From Rhodobacterales bacterium HKCCE3408 (lineage in GTDB: Bacteria; Pseudomonadota; Alphaproteobacteria; Rhodobacterales; Rhodobacteraceae): a DNA stretch of 59,098 nt. Below are positions 17,321-25,843 of the stretch, in pieces. The notes beneath the pieces were generated by a model that saw nothing but the letters and a program-made list of their open reading frames with translations, made no database searches and was not told the DNA's origin. The stretch's first letter is position 1, and every line of letters begins with the position of its first letter. The position numbers and the translations under genes are program-made. The stretch covers positions 1 to 59,098 of the forward strand of contig WVSN01000018.1 of NCBI GenBank assembly GCA_015689705.1, in the 5' to 3' direction.

Positions 17321-18313
17321 CTAGAGCAGACCGGCTTCGGCAAAGACCTCGCGCAGCGACCGCGCCGGTCGCGGGCCGACATGCCGGATGACCTCGGCCG
17401 CCGCGGCGACACCCATCCTGCCCGACATCTCGAGGCTCTGCCCGGTGGCGAGCCCGTAGAGGAACCCGGCCGCGAACTGGTCGCCCGCTCCGGTTGCATC
17501 GACGGGCGTAACGCGCCTCACCGGCACCTCGGCCCGCTCCTCACCGCGGATCAGGATCACCGGATCGCCCGACCGGGTGCAGACCACCGTCCCGCAGACC
17601 GCCGCGGCCTGCGCCAGCGCCGCCTCGATATCGTCGGTCTGGTAGAGCGCCAGCCATTCCTCGCGATTGCCGATGACGTAGTCCATTTCTTCCGCGATCA
17701 GGCGCTGGAAGTCGGCCCGGTGGCGGTCGACGCAGAACGGGTCGGACAGCGTGATCCCTGCCCGTCCCCCGCCGGCATGACAGGCCGAGGCCGCAGCCGT
17801 GAAGGCACGCTTTCCCTCCGCCTTGTCGTAGAGATACCCCTCGAGGAACAGGAGCCCCGCGCCGCCCGCGACCTCCGGATCGACGTTGTCCTCGTCGAAA
17901 TCCGCGCCCGCGCCGAGATAGGTGTTCATCGACCGCTCGCCGTCGGGCGAGACGAAGATCATCGAGCGGGAGGTCGGCGCAATGGCCGCGCCCGCGACCG
18001 GCGCGTTCGGAAAGGCCGTGCCCTCATGCGTCATCGCCTCGACGTAGAACCGGCCAAGCGCGTCGTCCTTCACCTTGCCCAGAAATGCCGTCTTCAGCCC
18101 CAGCGTCGCCGCCCCGGCGATCGTGTTGGCCACCGATCCGCCGGGCGCCTGCACCCGGTCGCGCATCGCGGCATAAAGCAGCTCGGCCCGTTCCCGTTCC
18201 ACGAGCTGCATGATCCCCTTCTCGATCCCCATGTTGTCGAGGAAACTGTCGTCGCCGTGCGAGATCACGTCGACGATCGCGTTGCCGATACCGACTAGGT
18301 CGTACTGGGTCAT
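17321..18313 (-). CDS. Adenosine kinase (PfkB family)
   Basis: The 330-residue sugar/nucleoside kinase has the PfkB signatures: APGGSVANTIAGAATLG near the N-terminus and PVDATGAGDQFAAGFLYGL near the C-terminus, whose Asp is the catalytic base. The N-terminal IGNAIVDVISHGDDSFLD is typical of bacterial adenosine kinases rather than ribokinases. It phosphorylates adenosine to AMP using ATP. It starts in an ATGA overlap with nth and is therefore translationally coupled to it. Substrate is by family resemblance; other nucleosides are possible. Confidence 0.86.
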   Translation of the reverse strand: MTQYDLVGIGNAIVDVISHGDDSFLDNMGIEKGIMQLVERERAELLYAAMRDRVQAPGGSVANTIAGAATLGLKTAFLGKVKDDALGRFYVEAMTHEGTAFPNAPVAGAAIAPTSRSMIFVSPDGERSMNTYLGAGADFDEDNVDPEVAGGAGLLFLEGYLYDKAEGKRAFTAAASACHAGGGRAGITLSDPFCVDRHRADFQRLIAEEMDYVIGNREEWLALYQTDDIEAALAQAAAVCGTVVCTRSGDPVILIRGEERAEVPVRRVTPVDATGAGDQFAAGFLYGLATGQSLEMSGRMGVAAAAEVIRHVGPRPARSLREVFAEAGLL

Positions 18314-18954
18314 GCGGTCTTTTCCTCGTAGGGGCAGAGATCGTTGATCAGGCACGCGCCGCATTTCGGCTTGCGCGCCACGCAGATGTAGCGGCCATGC
18401 AGGATCAGCCAGTGATGGGCATGGCGCTGAAACTCGACCGGGACATTGTCCTCGATCTGGCGCTCGACCGCCTCAGGGTCCTTTCCGGGCGCGATCCGGG
18501 TGCGGTTACCGACCCGGAAGATATGCGTGTCCACTGCCTGCGCCGGATGGCCCCACCACATGTTCAGCACCACGTTCGCGGTCTTCCGCCCCACGCCGGG
18601 CAGCGATTGCAGCGCCGCGCGCGAGGACGGGACGGTGCCGCCGTATTCCTCGACCAGGATGCGCGACAGCTTCATCACGTTCTTGGCCTTGTTGCGGAAC
18701 AGGCCGATCGTCTTGATGTGCTCGATCAGCCGCTCCTCGCCAAGATCGAGCATCTTCTGCGGCGTATCCGCGACCTCGAACAGCGCGCGGGTCGCCTTGT
18801 TCACGCCCGCATCCGTCGCCTGCGCCGACAGCGCGACCGCCACGAGCAGCGTGAACGCGTTGACGTGTTCGAGCTCCCCCTTCGGTTCGGGCTCGGCGGC
18901 CTCGAAGCGGGTGAAGATCTCGCGGATCGTGTGATAGTCGAGCGGCTTGACCAT
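18310..18954 (-). CDS. nth: Endonuclease III
   Basis: The 214-residue DNA glycosylase/AP lyase removes oxidised pyrimidines. It shows the helix-hairpin-helix LPGVGRKTANVVLNM with the catalytic Lys, the catalytic Asp in AVDTHIFRVGNR, and a C-terminal [4Fe-4S] site C-x6-C-x2-C-x5-C (CVARKPKCGACLINDLC). The length matches E. coli Nth (211). It is the first gene of a two-gene operon with adenosine kinase and is divergent from the Ada-like gene. Confidence 0.96.
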   Translation of the reverse strand: MVKPLDYHTIREIFTRFEAAEPEPKGELEHVNAFTLLVAVALSAQATDAGVNKATRALFEVADTPQKMLDLGEERLIEHIKTIGLFRNKAKNVMKLSRILVEEYGGTVPSSRAALQSLPGVGRKTANVVLNMWWGHPAQAVDTHIFRVGNRTRIAPGKDPEAVERQIEDNVPVEFQRHAHHWLILHGRYICVARKPKCGACLINDLCPYEEKTA

Positions 18955-19063
18955 GATCCGCTTTTGCCCTGCCCCGCGGGCGTTGCCAACCCGATCGCGC
19001 AGGTTCCGGGTCGCGCGGATGCATGGCGCCCACTAGCTTTCCGGCATCGGAAAGAGGATAGCC

Positions 19064-19918
19064 ATGCTGGACATGAGAGAAGACCGCACCGAAACCGCCT
19101 ATCACTACCACGTCATCCGCCGGGCGATCGACGCGATCGATGCCGATCCGCACATGTCGCTCGAGGCGCTGGCATCCCACCTGCAGATGAGCCCTGCCCA
19201 TCTTCAGCGCGTGTTCTCCCGTTGGGTCGGCGTCAGCCCGAAGCGCTACCAGCAATACCTGACGCTCGACCATGCCCGGCGTCTGCTGGCCGAACGCCAC
19301 ACCGTCCTCGATACCGCGGCCGAAACCGGGCTCTCGGGCGGCGGGCGGCTGCATGACCTCTTCATCCGGTGGGAGGCGATGAGCCCCGGCGACTACGCCC
19401 GCGCCGGCGACGGTCTCACGATCCGGCAGGGCTGGTTCGACACGCCGTTCGGCGACACGCTCGTCATGGCGACCGACCGCGGCATCTGCGGCATCGCCTT
19501 CGCCTCGGAATGCAGCCGGGACGAGGCGGTCGAGGATCTGCGCCGCCGCTGGCCGCAGGCGACCTTCCGCGAGGACGCGGCCGGCCTCCTGCCATTCGTC
19601 GATCCGGTGCTCGGCCAGCGTGGCGAGACGCGGCTGCACCTGATCGGCGCGCCGTTCCAGATCAAGGTGTGGGAGGCGCTCCTGTCCGTGCCGTCCGGCC
19701 ATGTCACGACCTATTCCGACATCGCGCGGGTGATCGGCCGCCCGAAGGCCGTGCGCGCCGTCGGCACGGCGGTCGGCCGCAACCCGGTCAGCTGGCTCAT
19801 CCCCTGCCACCGGGCGCTGCGCAAATCAGGCGCGCTTGGCGGGTATCACTGGGGCCTGCCGGTCAAGCGCGCTCTGCTGGCCTGGGAAAGCGCCGCCGAA
19901 GAGGCCGGCGCGGCCTGA
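19064..19918 (+). CDS. Ada-like protein: AraC-type DNA-binding domain fused to O6-methylguanine-DNA methyltransferase
   Basis: The 284-residue fusion has an AraC-type helix-turn-helix region at about 15-110 (MSLEALASHLQMSPAHLQRVFSRWVGVSPKRY) and a methyltransferase domain from about 120. The acceptor motif IPCHR puts the active Cys at 248, and VTTYSDIARVIGRPKAVRAVG is the DNA-binding helix. The N-terminal zinc phosphotriester-sensing domain of E. coli Ada is absent, so it cannot be switched on in the classical way. AAAGAGGATAGCC precedes the ATG. It repairs O6-alkylguanine and may regulate transcription; the regulatory role is uncertain. Confidence 0.9.
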   Translation: MLDMREDRTETAYHYHVIRRAIDAIDADPHMSLEALASHLQMSPAHLQRVFSRWVGVSPKRYQQYLTLDHARRLLAERHTVLDTAAETGLSGGGRLHDLFIRWEAMSPGDYARAGDGLTIRQGWFDTPFGDTLVMATDRGICGIAFASECSRDEAVEDLRRRWPQATFREDAAGLLPFVDPVLGQRGETRLHLIGAPFQIKVWEALLSVPSGHVTTYSDIARVIGRPKAVRAVGTAVGRNPVSWLIPCHRALRKSGALGGYHWGLPVKRALLAWESAAEEAGAA

Positions 19919-19947
19919 GCGAAGATCGCCCGCTCACTCAAAACGAC

Positions 19948-19978
19948 AGCGCCCGGAGAGGATCCTCCGGGCGCTTTG
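19948..19978 (+). terminator. Rho-independent terminator after the Ada-like gene
   Basis: An 11-bp perfect stem (AGCGCCCGGAG/CTCCGGGCGCT at 19948-19958 and 19965-19975) with a 6-base loop is followed by TTTG. The T run is short. It lies between two convergent genes and could serve both strands. Confidence 0.7.
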
Positions 19979-20003
19979 AATTTCCAGCTCTGGCCCTTGC
20001 CTG

Positions 20004-21707
20004 TCAGATGAAGATGATCCCGTCCCCGGCGGCGCCGGCCCAGTATCCGGCATCCACGTCGTGCACCAGCTCGTCCGTCTGCACGTGGATCATCTCGGTT
20101 TCCCCGCGATTGAACCGGTCCGAGAACGTCACGATGTCGGTGTCGATCGTGTCGTCCGCGCCCTGGTTCGGGGCGGTGAAGTTGAACGTGTCGGCGATGT
20201 CCACGCGGATGTGATAGTCGCCGGCCGCGAGCCCGGCGAAGCCATAGCTGCCATCCGCCGCGGTCCGGGTCGACGTGATGAAATGCTTCGTCGAGTCCAG
20301 TAGCCGCACGAGGATGCTGCCGCTGCCCGCGTCACCATCGTCGATGCCGTTGCCGTTCGCGTCGAGGAACACGCGTCCCGCGATGGTCCCCCCGTTGCCG
20401 GTCGGCGGCGGAGGAGGCGGCGGAGGGGGCGGAGACGCGGTGGGCACGAGGCCCGCATCGATGTCGGCCAACGCCTGCCCGGATGCGAGCGTGAAGACCG
20501 ACGTCGAGCCCACCCCGTTCGCGGCCGACGTCACATCGCTGTCGATCGCGCTGTTGCCCTGCCCGGGCGTGACATAGTCGCGGTCCGACTCGGCGGTGAA
20601 GACGACACGGTAGTCGCCGGCCGCCAGACCGGCAAAGCTGTAGCTGCCGTTCGACGCGGTTGTGGTCGCGGCCACGACGGCCCCAGCGGCGGTCAGGATC
20701 TGCACGGCATATCCGGCCCCGGCCGTGTCCGATGCGGTCTGGGTCAGCGAGCCGTCGGCGTCGATGAACATCGCGCCGGTCACGCTGCCCGTTGGCGGCG
20801 GCGGCGGGGGTGGCGGCGGTGCACCGGCCCCGATGACGCCGGCATCAACGTCCTTCACGTCCTGCTCGACGCCGACGGAGATCAGGTCGGTCCGTCCCCG
20901 GCCGAGGTTCGACCACACCGTGATGATATCGCTGTCGGTCTCGTCGGAGCCGACATTCGCGGGCGAGAAGGTCTCGTCCGGGCCGATATCGATGCGCACC
21001 CGGTAATCGCCCGGCGTCAGGTTGACGAAGGAATAGCCGCCATCCGCGTCGGTCGTGGTGATCAGGACGAGGTTGTTGGAGGCGTCGAGCAGGCGGATGG
21101 AATTGCCGAAGGAACCCACGTCGCCCTCGTCGATCCCGTCCCCGTCGGCGTCGTAGAACACCCGGCCCGAAATCGAGGCGCCCGGCAGCAGGTCGGGCTC
21201 GAATCCCGGCGGCGGGCCGTCTGACAGTTCAACGGTCATCGAGGCGATCCGGTAATGATCGAACTTCCGGTCGGCGCCGAACCCGAAGACATCGGCATAG
21301 AAATCGAGCGTGTTGCCGCCCGGAACGATGAACCGCCCGGGCTCGATGGCGGACAGGTCGTCCGACCAGACGACGAACTGGGTATCGGCGCCGGTCGTGT
21401 TGAAGCGCGTCCCGAGCGGGATCAGAACGACCTCGGTCACGTGAACGAGGTGGCTGAAGCTGAACACCGCGACCTCGAGCTTGCCGTGGCCGTCGATCCC
21501 GGCTTCGAGGTCGCCATAGGGGTTCAGCATGCCGAGCCCGTCGGCCGTGCGGGTCAGAAGCGGCGAGGTTTCGTAAAACGTGGTCTCGCCAAGGTTGTGG
21601 AGCCCGGTGGACACCGTCAGCGTCAGGTCGCCCTCGGTGAAGGTCAGCGTCGGATCCCCCGAAGACGATCCCGTGAAGTCGAATGTATAGGTGGGTTGCA
21701 CCGGCAT
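20004..21707 (-). CDS. Large SdrD/Cna-B-repeat surface protein with polyproline linkers
   Basis: The 567-residue protein has an N-terminal beta-rich domain of about 170 residues (FTEGDLTLTVSTGLHN, then a jelly-roll-like region) and three SdrD-B/Cna-B-type repeats. These show GRVFYDADGDGIDEGD or GRVFLDANGNGIDDGD calcium-binding-like loops and GSYSFAGLAAGDYRV strands. Runs of nine and ten prolines separate the repeats. No Sec signal is visible after the start at 21707 (GAGGAAAAGCCC upstream). The C-terminus (GAAGDGIIFI) is short and hydrophobic, which would suit type I secretion. It is probably exported and adhesive, but no transporter gene is adjacent. An overlong frame reaches 21941. Confidence 0.8.
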   Translation of the reverse strand: MPVQPTYTFDFTGSSSGDPTLTFTEGDLTLTVSTGLHNLGETTFYETSPLLTRTADGLGMLNPYGDLEAGIDGHGKLEVAVFSFSHLVHVTEVVLIPLGTRFNTTGADTQFVVWSDDLSAIEPGRFIVPGGNTLDFYADVFGFGADRKFDHYRIASMTVELSDGPPPGFEPDLLPGASISGRVFYDADGDGIDEGDVGSFGNSIRLLDASNNLVLITTTDADGGYSFVNLTPGDYRVRIDIGPDETFSPANVGSDETDSDIITVWSNLGRGRTDLISVGVEQDVKDVDAGVIGAGAPPPPPPPPPTGSVTGAMFIDADGSLTQTASDTAGAGYAVQILTAAGAVVAATTTASNGSYSFAGLAAGDYRVVFTAESDRDYVTPGQGNSAIDSDVTSAANGVGSTSVFTLASGQALADIDAGLVPTASPPPPPPPPPPTGNGGTIAGRVFLDANGNGIDDGDAGSGSILVRLLDSTKHFITSTRTAADGSYGFAGLAAGDYHIRVDIADTFNFTAPNQGADDTIDTDIVTFSDRFNRGETEMIHVQTDELVHDVDAGYWAGAAGDGIIFI

Positions 21708-21967
21708 GGGCTTTTCCTCGTCAACGTAAACTGACCGAAAAACCTGTGACCTCGGCCTGGCCGCGCCCCGATCGGGGTGATGCCGATAGTTAACACCGCC
21801 ACTGATGCCGCGGAAGAGCCTATCACGGGGACGACCAACACGCTTTGTTTCAGCGCGAGTGCCGCGGCGCAGCGCCCGGGCATCGGCCGGTTTTCTGAAC
21901 CGTCCGGCGGGACCGGCCGACCTACAGGCCGGAACCCGCATGCAAGCAGCCCGAAAGGATCACCCCC

Positions 21968-22534
21968 ATGTTCCGTACTCTTGGCCTGATGGCCGCCCTT
22001 CTTTCCGCCGCGCCGGCCGCCGCCGAGCGTATCAACATCGACCTTCAGCCGATCACCCAGGCCATCGTCCCCCAGGCGGTGCTGGCCGGTGACCGCGAAT
22101 TCGGCGGCAACGGCCCGCGGATGGTTCTCGAAACCCGGCTCGTGCCTGTCCGCGGCGGCACCGCGATAGAGGCCCATGTCACCTTCCGCGCCGAGGAAAC
22201 CGGCGGCGACGGCAGCTTCACCCGCATCAGCCCCCCGCCCTTCGAGGTCTGGCGCAGCGCACGCGGCGAGCGCGTCGAGTTCGTCGTCGGCAACGCCAAT
22301 GCGCGGGTCGAGTGGCTGTCCGGCCCCGGCTGCGGCCCGATCGGCTGCGCGATCCTCGGCCCGTCGGAGGATGGCGGGCGGATCACCACGCAGCCCGGCA
22401 TGGGCTACATCCGCGACATCACCTATCTCGGCGACACGATGGGCGACGATATTTCCAGCGACAACAATCCCCATGGCGACACCTCGATCCGGACGATCCG
22501 GTTCCACCCGATCACGGTCGAACTGATCGACTGA
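21968..22534 (+). CDS. Secreted/periplasmic protein of unknown function
   Basis: The 188-residue protein starts with a Sec signal peptide (MFRTLGLMAALLSAAPAAAE, cleavage expected after Ala19). The mature part is beta-rich with SPPPFEVWRSARGERVEF, one Cys pair in SGPGCGPIGCAILG, and an acidic/Asn segment DNNPHGDTSIRTIRFHPI near the end. I recognise no family. GAAAGGATCACCCCC precedes the ATG. It is followed by a strong terminator, so it is monocistronic. It lies between a surface-repeat protein and an OmpA-like lipoprotein, consistent with an envelope function. Confidence 0.75.
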   Translation: MFRTLGLMAALLSAAPAAAERINIDLQPITQAIVPQAVLAGDREFGGNGPRMVLETRLVPVRGGTAIEAHVTFRAEETGGDGSFTRISPPPFEVWRSARGERVEFVVGNANARVEWLSGPGCGPIGCAILGPSEDGGRITTQPGMGYIRDITYLGDTMGDDISSDNNPHGDTSIRTIRFHPITVELID

Positions 22535-22558
22535 AACCGTCCGCAAGAGCGAATGACC

Positions 22559-22591
22559 GGGCCCGGCAGGTTTCTGCCGGGCCCTTTTTTT
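22559..22591 (+). terminator. Strong Rho-independent terminator
   Basis: An 11-bp perfect stem (GGGCCCGGCAG/CTGCCGGGCCC) with a GTTT loop is followed by seven T residues. It ends the transcript of the secreted protein at 21968-22534. Confidence 0.92.
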
Positions 22592-22695
22592 CCCATGCAG
22601 GACGGCAATCGGGATGATATAGACCCCGCAATCACGTCAGGCGGGCATACCCGCCGCGGAACCCGACCGGGCCAGAGATTGAGAAAGGGCAGACC

Positions 22696-23358
22696 ATGAT
22701 CCTCACCCGCTTCACCGGCGCGGCACTCGCTGTCGCGCTGTTCGCCGTCGCCGCCTGCGCGCCGACGACCCAGGGCACCGGCCAGGCCGGCCCCCGTCAG
22801 CAGCAGGGCGCGCTGACCGGCGCACTGCTCGGTGGCCTTCTGGGCGCTGCCGTCGATGACGACAACCGCGCCCGCGGTGCCATCGTCGGTGCAGCCGGCG
22901 GCGCGCTGGCCGGCAATGCCGTCGGCAGCTACCTCGACCGCCAGGCGGCCGATCTGCGCGCCTCGATGGCGTCGGACGACGTCATCATCACCAATACCGG
23001 GCGCGAACTGCGCGTCGTCCTGCCCGAAGGCATCCTGTTCGACGTCGACAGCGCAAGCGTCCGGGCCAGCCAGCAGGCCGATATCCGCGCGCTGGCGCGG
23101 AACGCGATCAACTACAACCAGTCCACGATCGACGTGATCGGCCATACAGACGACACCGGGTCCGAGGCCTACAACATGGACCTCTCGAACCGCCGCGCGG
23201 CCGCCGTCGCCGGCATCCTGCTCGAGGAAGGCGTCTCGTCGGCCCGCGTCCGCAGCTACGGCCGCGGCGAGCTCGATCCGGTCGCCTCGAACGCGACCGC
23301 CGAGGGCCGTCAGCGCAACCGCCGGGTCGAAGTCATCTTCCGCCCGATCACCGGCTGA
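22696..23358 (+). CDS. OmpA-family lipoprotein with glycine zipper (YiaD/Pal-like)
   Basis: The 220-residue lipoprotein has a signal peptide with lipobox VAAC (Cys21), a glycine-zipper segment at about 37-75 (GALLGGLLGAAVDDDNRARGAIVGAAGGALAG), and a C-terminal OmpA domain from about 100. Peptidoglycan-binding features in that domain include IDVIGHTDDTGSEAYN, LSNRRAAAVAGILLEEG, SYGRGELDPVASN and QRNRRVEV. It should anchor the outer membrane to peptidoglycan. The ATG follows GAAAGGGCAGACC. The protein resembles YiaD-type inner-membrane/outer-membrane lipoproteins more than Pal. Confidence 0.92.
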   Translation: MILTRFTGAALAVALFAVAACAPTTQGTGQAGPRQQQGALTGALLGGLLGAAVDDDNRARGAIVGAAGGALAGNAVGSYLDRQAADLRASMASDDVIITNTGRELRVVLPEGILFDVDSASVRASQQADIRALARNAINYNQSTIDVIGHTDDTGSEAYNMDLSNRRAAAVAGILLEEGVSSARVRSYGRGELDPVASNATAEGRQRNRRVEVIFRPITG

Positions 23359-23364
23359 CAAGAT

Positions 23365-23394
23365 CCGGGCCGCGCCAGCCACGGCGCGGCCCGG
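23365..23394. terminator. GC-rich stem-loop between convergent genes
   Basis: A 12-bp perfect stem (CCGGGCCGCGCC/GGCGCGGCCCGG) with the loop AGCCAC lies directly after the OmpA-like gene stop. There is no T run on either side, so it is a weak or Rho-assisted terminator candidate. Confidence 0.45.
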
Positions 23395-23412
23395 TCGTCC
23401 AAAACCAGAAAA

Positions 23413-24633
23413 TCAGTCGACCGACCCGCCGCCAAAGGCGTTGCCGTGCTGCCAGTCGCAGGGCGCTTCCTGCATTTCCAGGTGCAGCCGGTCGCCGGTA
23501 TAGGGATGGGCCGCGGCCACCGCGTCGTTGAGCTCGATCCCGAGGCCCGGCGCTTCGGGCGCACTGACAAATCCGTTCTCCACTTTCGGCCGGCCGGTCA
23601 CCAGATCCTCATGGAACGCGGTCTCGATCGCCTCGACCATGAGGATGTTCGGGATCGACACGGCGAGATGCACGTTCGCGGCCCATTCGACCGGCCCGGC
23701 ATAAAGGTGCGGCGCCATCAGCGCGTTATGCGCCTGCGCCAGCGCCGACAGCTTCTTCGCCTCCCAGATGCCGCCCACCCGGCCGAGCGCCGGCTGGCAG
23801 ATCTTCAGCCCGGCGGCCAGAAGCGGCGCGAATTCCGCGATCGTCGTCAGCCGCTCACCCGCCGCGACCGGGATCGACGTGGCGCGCGAGACCTCGGCCA
23901 TCGCCGCGACATTGTCGGGCGGGACCGGCTCCTCGTACCAGAGCGGGTCAAACGGCGCGATTGCCTGCGCCAGCCGGATCGCGCCCCCGGTCGTGAACTG
24001 GCCATGCGTGCCGAACAGGAGGTCCGCCTTCGACCCCACCGCCGCCCGGATCGCGCGGCAGAACGCCTCGGACGTCGCGATGTCCGACATCGCCGGCATG
24101 TGCCCGCCGCGCAGCGTGTAGGGACCGGCCGGGTCGAACTTCACGGCAGTCCAGCCCTCGGCGACCAGCGCGGCAGCGGCCTCGGCTGCCATGTCGGCGT
24201 TGATCCAGAACTCGGGCACCGGGTGGTGCTCCATCGGGTAGAGGTAGGTATAGGCCCGCACGCGCTCGTTCATGCGGCCGCCAAGCAGCGCCCAGACCGG
24301 CCGCTCCCGCGCCTTGCCAAGAATGTCCCAGCAGGCGATCTCGAGGCCGGAGAACGCGCCCATCACCGTCGGGTCGGGCCGCTGCGTGAATCCGCTGGAA
24401 TAGGCGCGGGCGCGCATCAGCTCGATATTTTCGGGGTTCTCGCCCTTCATGTGCCGGTCGAACACGTCGGCGATCACGGCGCGCATCGCCTCCGGCCCGA
24501 CGCCCGAAGCATAGACCTCGCCGATGCCGGTCGTGCCGTCCTCGGTCGTCAGCCGCACGATCTGCCAGTAGCGCCCGCCCCAGCCCGGCGGCGGGGGCGC
24601 GGTGACGAAAATCTCTAACCCTTCGAGCCGCAT
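23413..24633 (-). CDS. Mandelate racemase/muconate lactonizing enzyme family dehydratase-like protein
   Basis: The 406-residue enolase-superfamily protein has the capping domain at about 1-125 and a barrel from about 130. Key barrel positions are KFDPAGPYT (Lys at the end of strand 2), LLFGTHGQFTT where the first metal ligand is normally Asp, WYEEPVPPDN (Glu), AAGERLTT (Glu), QPALGRVGGI and APHLYAGPVEWAAN (His). Related enzymes dehydrate sugar acids. The exact substrate cannot be read; the His-containing THG motif resembles the D-x-H-G of galactonate-type dehydratases. It starts in an ATGA overlap with the alcohol dehydrogenase gene, so the two form one operon, consistent with sugar-acid catabolism. 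Confidence 0.82.
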   Translation of the reverse strand: MRLEGLEIFVTAPPPPGWGGRYWQIVRLTTEDGTTGIGEVYASGVGPEAMRAVIADVFDRHMKGENPENIELMRARAYSSGFTQRPDPTVMGAFSGLEIACWDILGKARERPVWALLGGRMNERVRAYTYLYPMEHHPVPEFWINADMAAEAAAALVAEGWTAVKFDPAGPYTLRGGHMPAMSDIATSEAFCRAIRAAVGSKADLLFGTHGQFTTGGAIRLAQAIAPFDPLWYEEPVPPDNVAAMAEVSRATSIPVAAGERLTTIAEFAPLLAAGLKICQPALGRVGGIWEAKKLSALAQAHNALMAPHLYAGPVEWAANVHLAVSIPNILMVEAIETAFHEDLVTGRPKVENGFVSAPEAPGLGIELNDAVAAAHPYTGDRLHLEMQEAPCDWQHGNAFGGGSVD

Positions 24634-25712
24634 CAGAGCACGATCACGTTGCGCCGCGCCGTCCCGCGCTTGGTGTCGGCGATGGCCTCGTTGATCTGGT
24701 CGAACGCCCAGCGTTTCGAAACCAGCTCATCGAGCTTCAGACGGCCCTGCTGGTAGAGGTCGAGCATCCACGGGATGTCGCGCCGCAACACCACCTCACC
24801 CATCAGGCTGCCGCGCAGGCCCTGGCCGAGATAGGCGATCATCACCGGCTCATAGCTCGACATCTGGCCGTTATGCGGCATCCCAACCGCGTAGACCGTG
24901 CCGCGCGGGGCGATCAGCCGGGGCGCGACGTCATAGGCCTGCGGCGCGCCGACCGCCACGAAGACATGGTCCGCACCGCGCCCGCCGGTCGCCGCCTGCA
25001 CCCCGCGCCACGGCTTCTCGTCGCTCGCCAGAACGAAATCCGTCGCGCCGAAGGCTCGTGCGTCAGCCTCTTTCGACGCGTTCATGTCGAGCGCCACAAT
25101 CCGCGCCGCACCGGCGATATAGGCGCCCTGGATGACGTTGAGGCCCACGCCGCCCGCGCCGATCACCGCGACCGTGTCGCCCGGCCGGACGCGCGCGGTG
25201 TTGACCGCCGCGCCGAAGCCCGTGGGCACGCCGCAGGCCAGCAGGCAGCCCACGTCGGACGGCACTTCGCCGATCACGGCAAGCTGGCTCTGGTCGACGA
25301 CGACGCGCTCGGCGAAGGCGCCGCATTTGAGGCCCTGAACGACCGGCGTGCCGTCACCGCGCGTCAGCACCGGCGGCGGCGCGACGTTGCCCGTGCAATA
25401 GACCGGACGGCCCGATCCGCATTCCGGGCAGGTGCCGCAGGACTTGATCAGCGTCACGATCACCCGGTTGCCCGGCAGGATCGACCGTACGCCTTCGCCC
25501 ACCGCCTCGACCGTGCCGGCGGCCTCGTGGCCGTAGACCGCGGGCAGTTCCCCGCCCCATCCACCGTCGAGATAGGAAATGTCGGAATGGCAGATCGCGA
25601 AGGCCTCGATCTTCACCTGCACCTCGCCGGGGCCGGGCGCGCGCAGCTCCAGCTCTTCCAGCTTCAACCCTTCCCCGAAGGCCGTCGCGACGGCGGCCAT
25701 GATCTTCGTCAT
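24633..25712 (-). CDS. Zinc-dependent alcohol dehydrogenase
   Basis: The 359-residue medium-chain dehydrogenase has catalytic zinc ligands in AICHSDIS (Cys) and YGHEAAG (His), a structural zinc lobe CGTCPECGSGRPVYC and the NAD-binding fold with IGAGGVGLNVIQGA. This places it in the zinc alcohol dehydrogenase family close to class III and aryl-alcohol types. It oxidises an alcohol with NAD; the substrate is unknown. The start is at 25712 behind AGGGAGAGAACAGGAC. It is divergent from pcaD and coupled to the downstream enolase-superfamily gene. Confidence 0.88.
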   Translation of the reverse strand: MTKIMAAVATAFGEGLKLEELELRAPGPGEVQVKIEAFAICHSDISYLDGGWGGELPAVYGHEAAGTVEAVGEGVRSILPGNRVIVTLIKSCGTCPECGSGRPVYCTGNVAPPPVLTRGDGTPVVQGLKCGAFAERVVVDQSQLAVIGEVPSDVGCLLACGVPTGFGAAVNTARVRPGDTVAVIGAGGVGLNVIQGAYIAGAARIVALDMNASKEADARAFGATDFVLASDEKPWRGVQAATGGRGADHVFVAVGAPQAYDVAPRLIAPRGTVYAVGMPHNGQMSSYEPVMIAYLGQGLRGSLMGEVVLRRDIPWMLDLYQQGRLKLDELVSKRWAFDQINEAIADTKRGTARRNVIVL

Positions 25713-25843
25713 GTCCTGTTCTCTCCCTGTCGTTCCGGATGTGGTGCGGCTTGCCGCACCGGGTCGCAAGCCCATTCGCGACCAAACTGGTCCCTCCGCG
25801 ACGTCACTTGCGGCGGGGCGCGATCCGGGGAATGTTTGGCGCC

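Noticed and set aside
20405-20440. G-rich repetitive DNA suspected as a quadruplex or tandem repeat
   Set aside because: It is explained by proline codons of the linker on the minus strand; the similar tract near 20795-20820 has the same cause.
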